A DNA stretch of 6,617 nt, taken from assembly GCA_003644215.1 (NCBI GenBank), contig QNBU01000065.1, positions 1-6,617 on the forward strand. Reading direction: 5' to 3'. The notes under the pieces were generated by a model that saw only the letters and a list, made by a program, of their open reading frames with translations, did no database searches and had not been told where the DNA came from. The number at the start of each line of letters is the position of its first letter. Position 1 is the stretch's first letter. The position numbers were made by a program, and so were the translations under genes. This DNA is from Planctomycetota bacterium (GTDB lineage: Bacteria > Planctomycetota > Phycisphaerae > Sedimentisphaerales > Anaerohalosphaeraceae). Of this stretch, positions 1-6,177 are shown piece after piece.

Positions 1-235
1 ACTTGGCGGCTTCAGCGGAAATATCAACCTTGTCCAAATCGATAAATTCAAAACCAAACTGCTTGGCCAGCGCCTCAAAAACCTGATCTTCAGTAGCCAG
101 CCCATCGGCGATAAGTACTTCACCCAAGCGTTTTTTGACCTTCTTGCCCTTTTTAATCGCCGCAATAAGCTTTTCTTTGCCGACATATCCTTTCTTGTAA
201 AGGATTTCGCCTAATCGTCTTTTCGATTTTGACAT
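1..235 (-). CDS. GspE/PilB-type secretion/pilus ATPase, N-terminal MshEN domain (partial, cut at left edge)
   Basis: Reading the minus strand from an ATG at 235-233 gives 78 codons, open to the window edge. The peptide starts MSKSKRRLGEIL and contains two copies of a 29-residue unit: RLGEIL at residues 7-12 with AI at 26-27, and RLGEVL at 36-41 with AL at 55-56 and Gln59. It then continues FGFEFIDL. This is the pattern of the MshEN (GspE N-terminal) domain, known from type II secretion and type IV pilus assembly ATPases, where it can bind c-di-GMP. In those proteins a Walker ATPase domain follows, but here that part lies outside the window, so the full function is inferred. Some response regulators and other proteins also carry MshEN, so the family call is firmer than the system call. 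The start codon has only a weak purine-rich site upstream (GTGAGAG). A strong promoter lies 55 bases upstream of the start. Confidence 0.8.
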   Translation of the reverse strand, partial: MSKSKRRLGEILYKKGYVGKEKLIAAIKKGKKVKKRLGEVLIADGLATEDQVFEALAKQFGFEFIDLDKVDISAEAAK

Positions 236-290
236 CCGCTCTCACTTCTCGATCAAAAAATATAATAATGCCTGAATATACGAACCACAT

Positions 291-319
291 ATTATACCAA
301 AAAAACCTCAATTCGTCAA
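291..319 (-). promoter_or_regulatory. Sigma-70-like promoter for the GspE/PilB-type gene
   Basis: On the minus strand, TTGACG (319-314) and a perfect TATAAT (296-291) are separated by exactly 17 bases. Transcription would start near 284, giving a leader of about 50 bases before the ATG at 235. The -35 hexamer overlaps the cinA stop codon (318-316), so the downstream gene need not depend on read-through from cinA. The hexamers and spacing are seen directly; activity is inferred. Confidence 0.7.
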
Positions 320-1554
320 ACTGCCAATCGCAAACGGACGAGATTTAGTGCCGTCAGGGCCGACCGTAACCGTATCCAATGGCGGTTTGCTGGTGGAAAT
401 CGGTATTCTTTAACCTCACAATCGCCATCAATTGCTACAGCGATATACACTAATCCGACTGGCTTTTCATCCGTCCCGCCGCTGGGGCCGGCGATTCCCG
501 TTATTGCCACCGCAACATCGGCGTCACATTTTTGGGCTGCCTGCTGCGCCATTATGCGGGCCACCGGTTCACTGACTGCTCCAAAATCCGTAATAACCGC
601 CTCCGGAACACCCAGTTGACTTGTTTTTGCCTCGTTACTGTAAGTTACCCATCCGGCCCTGACATAATCACTGGCTCCCGGAACATCGGTCAGCATTTGA
701 GACAATAAACCTCCCGTACAAGACTCAGCCAGAGCAATCGTCTTGTGTCGGGTTTTCAGCAATCGGCCCACAACAGCGGCAAGTGTTTGGTCATCTTCTC
801 CATAAGCCCAACCACCTAAGCATTCGCGTAGTAAGGCCTTGTCCTTTTGGATCATTGCCTGAGCCGTTTTTTTATCTTCCGCTGCCGCAATGATATGCAA
901 CAATATCTCGCCGGATCCACAGGTGCAGTTAATCAGCGGATTTCGCCCCCGTTTCATCAAATCCCCCAATTTCTGTGCGATATCAGATTCGCCCGCACCA
1001 AAACACCGCAGTTTCCCGGAAACAACGGTAGGCCCTTCAGTGAGACGGGTAATTCGTGGGATCACCTGATCGGTAAACATTCGTTTCATTTCAGCGGGGA
1101 CTCCGGGCATAGCCGCCAGAAAGATGTTGTCTTTGCAGGCCCAAAACCCCGGAGCCGTCCCTACCGGATTATCCAAAACTGCTGAACCGGCGGGGATATA
1201 GGCCTGAGAACGATTATTGGAGGCCATTTTTTTACCGCGTTTTTCAAAAAAATCGCTGATTTGAACCAATAATTCTGGTTGAAACTCCAAAGGAACACCC
1301 CAATAGACCGCAACCGCCTGCCGCGAGAGATCGTCGTCGGTCGGTCCCAACCCTCCTGTTACAAGAATGAGATCGCCCTCCTGTGATGCCTGACGAATCG
1401 CGGCGAGAATGCGGGGTTGCTCGTCCGGGACCACCCAACTGCCTGTGGTGGCAATCCCCAGCTCAAATAATTTCCCCGAAAGCCAGGCGGCATTTGTATC
1501 AACTGTCTGGCCACTCAACAATTCGTTGCCGATGCTGACAATACATGCTTTCAT
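316..1554 (-). CDS. cinA: CinA-like protein: MoCF-type domain plus C-terminal NMN deamidase (PncC) domain
   Basis: The 412-residue protein has the usual length and two-domain plan of CinA. Residues 1 to about 170 form a molybdopterin-binding-like (MoaB/MogA fold, COG1058) domain, with SIGNELLSGQTVDTN at 7-21 and GGLGPTDDD at 67-75. Residues about 255-412 form the CinA C-terminal domain, with AESCTGG at 276-282 (Ser278 is the predicted catalytic serine), AVSEPVA at 326-332 and TGIAGPSGG at 352-360. In the family, the C-terminal domain hydrolyses nicotinamide mononucleotide to nicotinate mononucleotide, recycling NMN (for example from DNA ligase) into NAD. The N-terminal domain has been linked to ADP-ribose pyrophosphatase activity. 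The protein is expected to be cytoplasmic. The ATG start overlaps the stop of the upstream dehydrogenase as ATGA, with AAAGGT (1566-1561) six bases before it, so translational coupling is likely. All key motifs are intact. Despite the gene name, nothing here points to competence or DNA-damage induction. Confidence 0.95.
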   Translation of the reverse strand: MKACIVSIGNELLSGQTVDTNAAWLSGKLFELGIATTGSWVVPDEQPRILAAIRQASQEGDLILVTGGLGPTDDDLSRQAVAVYWGVPLEFQPELLVQISDFFEKRGKKMASNNRSQAYIPAGSAVLDNPVGTAPGFWACKDNIFLAAMPGVPAEMKRMFTDQVIPRITRLTEGPTVVSGKLRCFGAGESDIAQKLGDLMKRGRNPLINCTCGSGEILLHIIAAAEDKKTAQAMIQKDKALLRECLGGWAYGEDDQTLAAVVGRLLKTRHKTIALAESCTGGLLSQMLTDVPGASDYVRAGWVTYSNEAKTSQLGVPEAVITDFGAVSEPVARIMAQQAAQKCDADVAVAITGIAGPSGGTDEKPVGLVYIAVAIDGDCEVKEYRFPPANRHWIRLRSALTALNLVRLRLAV

Positions 1555-2591
1555 CGTTGTACCTTTATGAGCGCCTTGACAACCCCGTCTTTGTGGCCGG
1601 CGACAAGATCAAACGCCTCTTTTGATTGGTCTAAATTGTAATGATGCGTCATCATAAAGTCCATATTCACTTTTCCCTTCCCCATCAAATCAATCGCCCG
1701 CTGGGTACAATGATTCTGCCGACGGACATTAATGATTGATATTTCCTTTCGACGAATCAGATCCGGGCTAAAACTAACCCGCTCTTCTCTCGGAATCCCG
1801 ATCAGCATCAGCGTTCCGCCCGGTTTGAGAACTTCGATCGCCTGATCAACCGTTTCCTGCTGTCCGGCACACTCACAGGCCACATCAATCCCTTCCGGCT
1901 CGAGCGAGAGAATGTCTTCAACCACATCCTGATTGTCGGGATTGCCGACCCATACAGCACCAGCACCCATAGCAATACCAATCCGCTCAACAATCTTTTC
2001 GGTCACATAGAGCTTCGACACATTTTGTGCCTGGGCCGCTACCAAACAACTAAGTCCGATAGGACCTGCGCCGAAAATCGCCGCGGCCTGACCCTTCGCT
2101 AATTTTGACTGTTGGACCGCGTAGATGCCAATGGCAAGCGGCTCACACAAAACGCCCTGCCGGAGTGTTATCCTGTCTTTTGTTGGAAAGCAACATTCAG
2201 AGGGCATCACCAAATACTCGCTCAAGCAGCCCTCGATCTGACCGGGACAGCCGAGAAATTTTAATTTTCGACAGGTGTGAGGCCTGTCCGCCCTGCACTG
2301 ATCGCAGTGCCAACAGGAAACCGCCGGCTCAACAACGACCGGTTCGCCCTTTTCGAGTTGTGTTACCGCCGAACCAAAATCTTCAACGGTTGCCGAACAT
2401 TCATGACCCACTCTAAAAGGATACCGGACAACCTGACTGCCAATACAACCGGTTTCGTAATAGTGTACATCCGAGCCGCAAACACCCACATATTCGATCT
2501 TCAACAAGACATCGTTGAAGCGGATAATTTGGGGCGAGGAAGCTTCGCACAGTTCCATTTGGCCAATCCCGGTCAGTATCTGCGATCTCAT
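1551..2591 (-). CDS. Zinc-dependent medium-chain dehydrogenase, sorbitol/polyol (L-iditol 2-dehydrogenase) type
   Basis: The protein has 346 residues from the preferred ATG. An N-terminal GroES-like catalytic domain carries GVCGSDVHYYETG at 36-48 and GHE at 62-64, giving catalytic-zinc ligands Cys38, His63 and Glu64, with Glu150 in CEPLA nearby. The structural-zinc lobe has four cysteines at 93, 96, 99 and 107. A Rossmann nucleotide-binding domain follows, with GAGPIGL at 174-180 and an acidic residue (Glu198) where NAD-preferring members carry one. The GSDVHYYxxGxIG stretch is typical of sorbitol/xylitol/L-iditol dehydrogenases, which oxidise a secondary alcohol of a polyol to a ketose with NAD. 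L-threonine dehydrogenase and other polyol substrates remain possible. The reading frame extends upstream to a TTG at 2618, but an AGGAG ribosome site lies inside that extension, ten bases before the ATG at 2591, so the shorter form is chosen. The gene overlaps cinA by four bases at its 3' end. I see no good promoter directly upstream. Confidence 0.9.
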   Translation of the reverse strand: MRSQILTGIGQMELCEASSPQIIRFNDVLLKIEYVGVCGSDVHYYETGCIGSQVVRYPFRVGHECSATVEDFGSAVTQLEKGEPVVVEPAVSCWHCDQCRADRPHTCRKLKFLGCPGQIEGCLSEYLVMPSECCFPTKDRITLRQGVLCEPLAIGIYAVQQSKLAKGQAAAIFGAGPIGLSCLVAAQAQNVSKLYVTEKIVERIGIAMGAGAVWVGNPDNQDVVEDILSLEPEGIDVACECAGQQETVDQAIEVLKPGGTLMLIGIPREERVSFSPDLIRRKEISIINVRRQNHCTQRAIDLMGKGKVNMDFMMTHHYNLDQSKEAFDLVAGHKDGVVKALIKVQR

Positions 2592-2601
2592 ACCAGAAAA
2601 A

Positions 2602-2606
2602 CTCCT
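2602..2606 (-). promoter_or_regulatory. Ribosome binding site that decides the dehydrogenase start
   Basis: AGGAG on the minus strand (2606-2602, within TGAGAGGAGT) lies ten bases before the ATG at 2591. It falls inside the reading frame if the upstream TTG at 2618 is used instead. A strong Shine-Dalgarno sequence at this place favours the ATG and a 346-residue protein, which matches the usual length of sorbitol-dehydrogenase-type enzymes. Confidence 0.7.
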
Positions 2607-2657
2607 CTCAAGGGGCAAGCTGTCATTCGGGTTAATGCCATGGACACCTCGCTTTCA

Positions 2658-2698
2658 TTTGGGTCAGAATTTGGGTGCAGACTAATAACTGACCCAAA
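2658..2698. repeat. 10-bp perfect inverted repeat with an internal third copy
   Basis: TTTGGGTCAG (2658-2667) and CTGACCCAAA (2689-2698) are perfect inverted copies separated by 21 bases, with centres 31 bp apart, about three helical turns. A third, direct, near-copy TTTGGGTGCAG lies between them at 2670-2680, 12 bases from the first. The structure lies 67 to 107 bases upstream of the dehydrogenase ATG and downstream of the tRNA. It could be an operator with phased half-sites, an RNA hairpin with a large loop, or the ends of a small non-autonomous (REP/MITE-like) element. The sequence does not decide between these. Confidence 0.6.
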
Positions 2699-2710
2699 GC
2701 ATCCGTTGTT

Positions 2711-2756
2711 GCTGTAACTGTAATCCAGTTTGCAGGCTGGAGTTACAGTTGACAGC
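2711..2756 (-). terminator. Long imperfect hairpin abutting the tRNA-Gly 3' end (possible terminator or processing structure)
   Basis: GCTGTAACTGTAATCCAG (2711-2728) pairs with CTGGAGTTACAGTTGACAGC (2737-2756) around an 8-base loop. The stem is about 18 bp with two single-base bulges. In the direction of tRNA transcription it follows the tRNA at once and its first arm shares the last three tRNA bases, so the two folds would compete there. No U-run follows, so a classical intrinsic terminator is not supported; a pause, processing or repeat-derived structure is equally possible. The inverted repeat itself is seen directly. Confidence 0.4.
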
Positions 2757-2824
2757 GGGCGATCGGAATCGAACCGACATGACCAGCTTGGAAGGCTGGG
2801 GCTTTACCATTAAGCTACGCCCGC
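2754..2824 (-). tRNA. tRNA-Gly (anticodon UCC)
   Basis: The minus strand folds into a complete 71-base cloverleaf. The acceptor stem is GCGGGCG/CGCCCGC (7 bp). The D stem is GCTT/AAGC with loop AATGGTA. The anticodon stem is CCAGC/GCTGG with loop CTTCCAA, giving anticodon TCC. The variable loop is TCAT. The T stem is GTCGG/CCGAT with loop TTCGATT. The discriminator base is U, as usual for bacterial glycine tRNAs. CCA is not encoded (GTC follows), so it must be added by tRNA nucleotidyltransferase. AT-rich -10-like hexamers (TATAAC, TATAAA) lie at about 2835-2850 just upstream, but no matching -35 at good spacing was found. The tRNA reads GGA and, by wobble, GGG codons. Confidence 0.97.
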
Positions 2825-3387
2825 AACTACTTTATTTATAACTCGTTATACAGTTTTGCCGCGTTTGAATGCTGCCGGTTGCCAAACTGTCATGTGTACC
2901 TTAGTTATGGACGAATTAAAAAGACAGAAAAAACGCGTCCCAAAACTCTCAATAAAACTGAACCGGATACGGGATATTATTATGCTTCTTTTCGTAACCC
3001 GGATGGCAAATCAAAAGGCAGAAGATTCTCAACTAATGTACCCTCGCCGGATCATTGAAAACTATGACAAATCTGCCGAGATTGTAACCCCGAAGAAAAC
3101 ACAAAGCAAGAACAATTTCCCTCAAAGCCCGCCAGTTATAGCTAACGCATATATTCAACACGAGCGGGAAAGAGTAAGGACAGATGGGGCAAAACGAATT
3201 CGAGGCAGAATCAGTGCCATGGTTTTTGTTGACAACCGCAGACAGGTTCTTAATATTATACAAATGGAACAAAATCAAGCACCGCATGTTTTCTTTTATC
3301 ACACAAAACTGGCGAGAAAAACCCCTTATTGACCTGTGCAGAAAATCTGTCGTGTTTGTATTTTGCGATAATACTACCCATAAACCG
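2825..3387. other. Gene-poor divergent intergenic region
   Basis: This stretch lies between the minus-strand tRNA and the plus-strand cytochrome promoter. The left end holds AT-rich promoter-like sequence for the tRNA. A plus-strand frame stays open from a TTG at 2856 (first ATG at 2892) to a TGA at 3330-3332. Its product is basic and of low familiarity, uses ATA, AGA and AGG codons more freely than the neighbouring genes, and has no ribosome site before either start. A minus-strand frame at 3033-3302 overlaps it and is no more convincing. I recognise no domain, RNA family or terminator here. The region may be a decayed gene, a regulatory leader or plain spacer. Confidence 0.5.
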
Positions 3388-3415
3388 TTGCGAAATCAAC
3401 TTAAAATGGTATAAT
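3388..3415 (+). promoter_or_regulatory. Sigma-70-like promoter for the multiheme cytochrome gene
   Basis: TTGCGA (3388-3393) and a perfect TATAAT (3410-3415), preceded by TGG, are separated by 16 bases. Transcription would begin near 3422, about 70 bases before the preferred ATG at 3491. This rules out the far-upstream in-frame TTG at 3329 as the start on this transcript. A loose GTTG/CAAC dyad (3387-3400) overlaps the -35 and could be an operator, but it fits no known consensus. Confidence 0.65.
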
Positions 3416-3490
3416 GTAAACACGATCCGGTGCGAGTGTATCGTTAGCCATCTTGCAATGAAAAAGTCGCTAAAGAAAAATGGAAATCTC

Positions 3491-5890
3491 ATGAAATTAT
3501 TAAATTGTCGATCAGGGTTAAAGGGTCATCGAAAGTGGGGTCTTTCTTGCGCTCTTTTCATAGCGTTTGCAGCGATCTTTTTTTGTGCCAACCTTTCCGA
3601 CTCTCTGGCCGAACCAGAGGACCGCTCCGACTCCGGCTATTTGGGGTCCTCCCAATGCCGCAGTTGCCACGAAAAATTCTACCAATTGTGGGGTTCTTCG
3701 CATCATGGTTTGGCAATGCAGCCCTATACAGAATCCTTTGCCGAAAAAAATCTCAAGCCGCAATTGGATGAGATTGTTATCGGAAAGATCCGTTACCGGG
3801 CGGTGATTGATGAGGGACCCGGTTTTGTTATCGAGTCCGAATCACAGAAACAGAAAAAGTATCCCATTCTGCATATCCTTGGCGGCAAAAATGTGTACTA
3901 TTTTCTGACGCCTCTTGAAAAAGGACACTTGCAGACCTTGCCCGTGGCTTATGATGTCAATAAGCAGCAGTGGTTCGATACCGCCGCCAGCGGTGTTCGG
4001 CACTTCCCAGACAGAACGGATGAGGCGGTTCACTGGACCGACCGGGAATACACATTTAACACTTCCTGTTATGCCTGTCATGTTAGCCAACTTGTTAAGA
4101 ATTATGACCCCAAGACCGACACCTACAATACGCAATGGAAAGAGCCGGGCATCAATTGCGAAACCTGCCACGGTCCTGCCGATGAGCATGTTCGAGTTTG
4201 CCGCCAAGCCGGCGAGGGGAATGTCCCGAAAGATATGAAGCTCAAAACGATCACCCAGAGCCGTGGCTTTACCGGCCATCAGGTCGATTCGGCTTGTTCG
4301 ACCTGTCATGCCAAGGGAATGCCGATCACCAACGAGTTTATTCCGGGGGATGACTTCTTTCAGCACTGCGATTTGGTCACGCTGGAAAATCCGGATTTCT
4401 ATCCCGATGGTCGTGATCTGGGCGAAAACTATACTTTTACCTCCTGGCGGATGAGTCCCTGTACCCAATCCGGCAAGTTGGATTGTGTGTCTTGCCATAC
4501 TTCCAGTGGACGATTCCGATTCAAGGACAAGCCCAATGATGCCTGCATATCCTGCCATCCGGCAAAGGATAAAAACTTCCAGGCCCACACACACCATGAA
4601 AAGAGCGTCGTGCAGTGTATCCAGTGCCATATGCCGATGACGGATTTTGCCCGGATGAATCGCAGCGACCATTCAATGCGGCCGCCAATGCCGTCGGCAA
4701 CGATTCAGTTCCAATCACCCAATGCCTGCAATCTCTGCCATAAAGACAAAGACGCCAAGTGGGCCGATGGTCATGTTCGCCAGTGGCATAAAAAGGACTA
4801 CCAAAAGCCAACGCTGGAAACAGCCGCCCTGATCGACCAGGCACGCAAAGGCGACTGGAAGAATCTGTCCGAGATGCTGGCCTATTTGCAGCAGAAAGAC
4901 AAATACGAGATTTTCGCTAATTCGCTGATTCGCTTACTGATTAACAATGACGATCCGCGCATCGCCGTGGTGCTGACCGAACTTCTCAAAAACGACCCCT
5001 CGCCCCTCGTTCGCAGTAGTGCCGCCAATGTGCTGGGATACCGTCTCGATGAGAAAACCATCCCGGCGTTGGCAAAGGCGACCGAAGATGCCTACCGACT
5101 GGTTCGGATCCGTGCCGTACCGTCGCTGCCGTCTGTGCCGGAAAGGATGATTCCAGCCGACCACAGAAACGCCGTCAAAAATGCGTCGCAGGAATATGTC
5201 GCCTCGATGGCCTCTCGTCCGGACGATGCGATGTCCCATTATAACCTCGGCAACTTCTACAGAGACGGGGGTAAGCTTAAACAGGCGATAGGGTCTTATG
5301 AGACAGCAATCAAGCTGCAAAAGGATCTGATTTTGCCCTATGTAAACGCTTCGTTTGCGTACAATCTTCTTGGGGACAACGACACTGCGGCCGAACGACT
5401 CAAACAGGCGATTGCTATTGATCCGAACAGTATCGCGGCTCATCTGAATCTGGCCATGCTTTACGGCGAGATGGGTCAACGCGATAAAGCAGCCCGTGAG
5501 TTCCGAACCACCTTTAAGATAGATTCTCGGTCCGCTGTGGCCACTTATAATCTATGTATTCTTTTAGCCGAAACAAAACCGCAGGAATCGATTGTTTGGG
5601 GGCGCAAAGCCGTTCAATTGCAACCGAAAAACGCCCGTTATGCCTACACATTGGCGTTCTACCTACATCGTGCGGAACAGAGCGACAAAGTGGTTGCCCT
5701 CTTGCAACCTTTTGTCGATCGTCATACGACCGAGGTTGATATTTATATGCTACTGGCCGGAGTCTATGAGCAAATGGGGGATCGCTCTGCGGCGATCAAG
5801 GTTTATGAAACCGCGGCCGAAAATAAACAGCTTTCCGAGCAAGTACACTCAGGATTCAGGATGCATATCCAACGGCTGACATCTCAATAG
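3491..5890 (+). CDS. Exported octaheme c-type cytochrome with HEAT-like and TPR repeats
   Basis: The 799-residue protein begins with a Sec signal peptide: basic N-region to about residue 16, hydrophobic GLSCALFIAFAAIFF, likely cleavage after SLA before EPE. Eight CXXCH haem-binding motifs follow at residues 56, 193, 223, 269, 332, 352, 376 and 413, resembling multiheme cytochromes of the c554/doubled-CXXCH kind. Residues about 474-550 look like HEAT-type helical repeats (DPRIAVVLTELL, then SPLVRSSAANVLG), and about 580-799 are tetratricopeptide repeats (YNLGNFYRDGG, AHLNLAMLYGEMG, DIYMLLAGVYEQMG). It probably works in the periplasm or at the cell surface as an electron-transfer or redox protein, with the repeats docking partners. 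Electron donor, acceptor and any catalytic haem are unknown. The ATG at 3491 is preferred because it gives a compact signal peptide and has GGA six bases upstream. An ATG at 3458 is the alternative; the frame also runs back to a TTG at 3329, which precedes the promoter. No haem-maturation or partner gene lies beside it. Confidence 0.9.
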   Translation: MKLLNCRSGLKGHRKWGLSCALFIAFAAIFFCANLSDSLAEPEDRSDSGYLGSSQCRSCHEKFYQLWGSSHHGLAMQPYTESFAEKNLKPQLDEIVIGKIRYRAVIDEGPGFVIESESQKQKKYPILHILGGKNVYYFLTPLEKGHLQTLPVAYDVNKQQWFDTAASGVRHFPDRTDEAVHWTDREYTFNTSCYACHVSQLVKNYDPKTDTYNTQWKEPGINCETCHGPADEHVRVCRQAGEGNVPKDMKLKTITQSRGFTGHQVDSACSTCHAKGMPITNEFIPGDDFFQHCDLVTLENPDFYPDGRDLGENYTFTSWRMSPCTQSGKLDCVSCHTSSGRFRFKDKPNDACISCHPAKDKNFQAHTHHEKSVVQCIQCHMPMTDFARMNRSDHSMRPPMPSATIQFQSPNACNLCHKDKDAKWADGHVRQWHKKDYQKPTLETAALIDQARKGDWKNLSEMLAYLQQKDKYEIFANSLIRLLINNDDPRIAVVLTELLKNDPSPLVRSSAANVLGYRLDEKTIPALAKATEDAYRLVRIRAVPSLPSVPERMIPADHRNAVKNASQEYVASMASRPDDAMSHYNLGNFYRDGGKLKQAIGSYETAIKLQKDLILPYVNASFAYNLLGDNDTAAERLKQAIAIDPNSIAAHLNLAMLYGEMGQRDKAAREFRTTFKIDSRSAVATYNLCILLAETKPQESIVWGRKAVQLQPKNARYAYTLAFYLHRAEQSDKVVALLQPFVDRHTTEVDIYMLLAGVYEQMGDRSAAIKVYETAAENKQLSEQVHSGFRMHIQRLTSQ

Positions 5891-6177
5891 GAGGTTTTAT
5901 TTCAAAAGGGATAAGCAAGACGCCTGCGCCAAAAGTTTGGAAATGAGGTTTTGTGGTATCGTGTTAATAAGTCTTGTGCTAAAAACATATTTTTGGCTTG
6001 TCTCGTGATTTTCGTCCTAAATCTGTTACTATTGTGTCGATTTTGCTTTTTGCCCGAACATGTTGCATGGGTCTGAATTATAGTGGGAAGCCAACTTGTT
6101 GTTAGTAATGTTGAATTATTGATTGCGGTTGGGTTGGCGTTACTCCAAACGAACGAATAAGAAGAAAATGAGTAGCT
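5891..6177. other. Intergenic spacer after the cytochrome gene
   Basis: This 287-base T-rich spacer has no convincing gene or terminator. GGAGGT (5890-5895) overlaps the last base of the cytochrome TAG, but no ATG, GTG or TTG follows at usable distance. A 21-codon frame at 5943-6008 (MRFCGIVLISLVL) has no ribosome site and is probably chance. An open frame on the minus strand (6348-5902) overlaps the start of the next gene and shows no recognisable domain. Short dyads such as GCCAAC/GTTGGC (6090-6095 and 6133-6138) are too weak to call. Confidence 0.5.

Noticed and set aside
2754..2824. tRNA-Gly as an integration site of a genomic island
   Set aside because: There is no integrase gene and no second copy of the tRNA 3' end anywhere in the window.
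3386..3400. Possible FNR/CRP-type site over the cytochrome -35 (ATCAA half-site)
   Set aside because: The matching TTGAT half at the required spacing is missing (CGTTG instead), so it does not fit the consensus.
3842..4672. 276-codon open frame on the minus strand inside the cytochrome gene
   Set aside because: It is antisense to a region with regularly placed CXXCH motifs and has no recognisable domain; it is a shadow of the cytochrome coding frame.
5943..6008. 21-codon hydrophobic small protein frame
   Set aside because: There is no ribosome site at proper spacing and the frame is too short to support without conservation.
6056..6066. CGAACATGTTG resembling a Gram-positive-type SOS box
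   Set aside because: The right half lacks the GTTCG needed at proper spacing; only the inner AACATGTT dyad is present.
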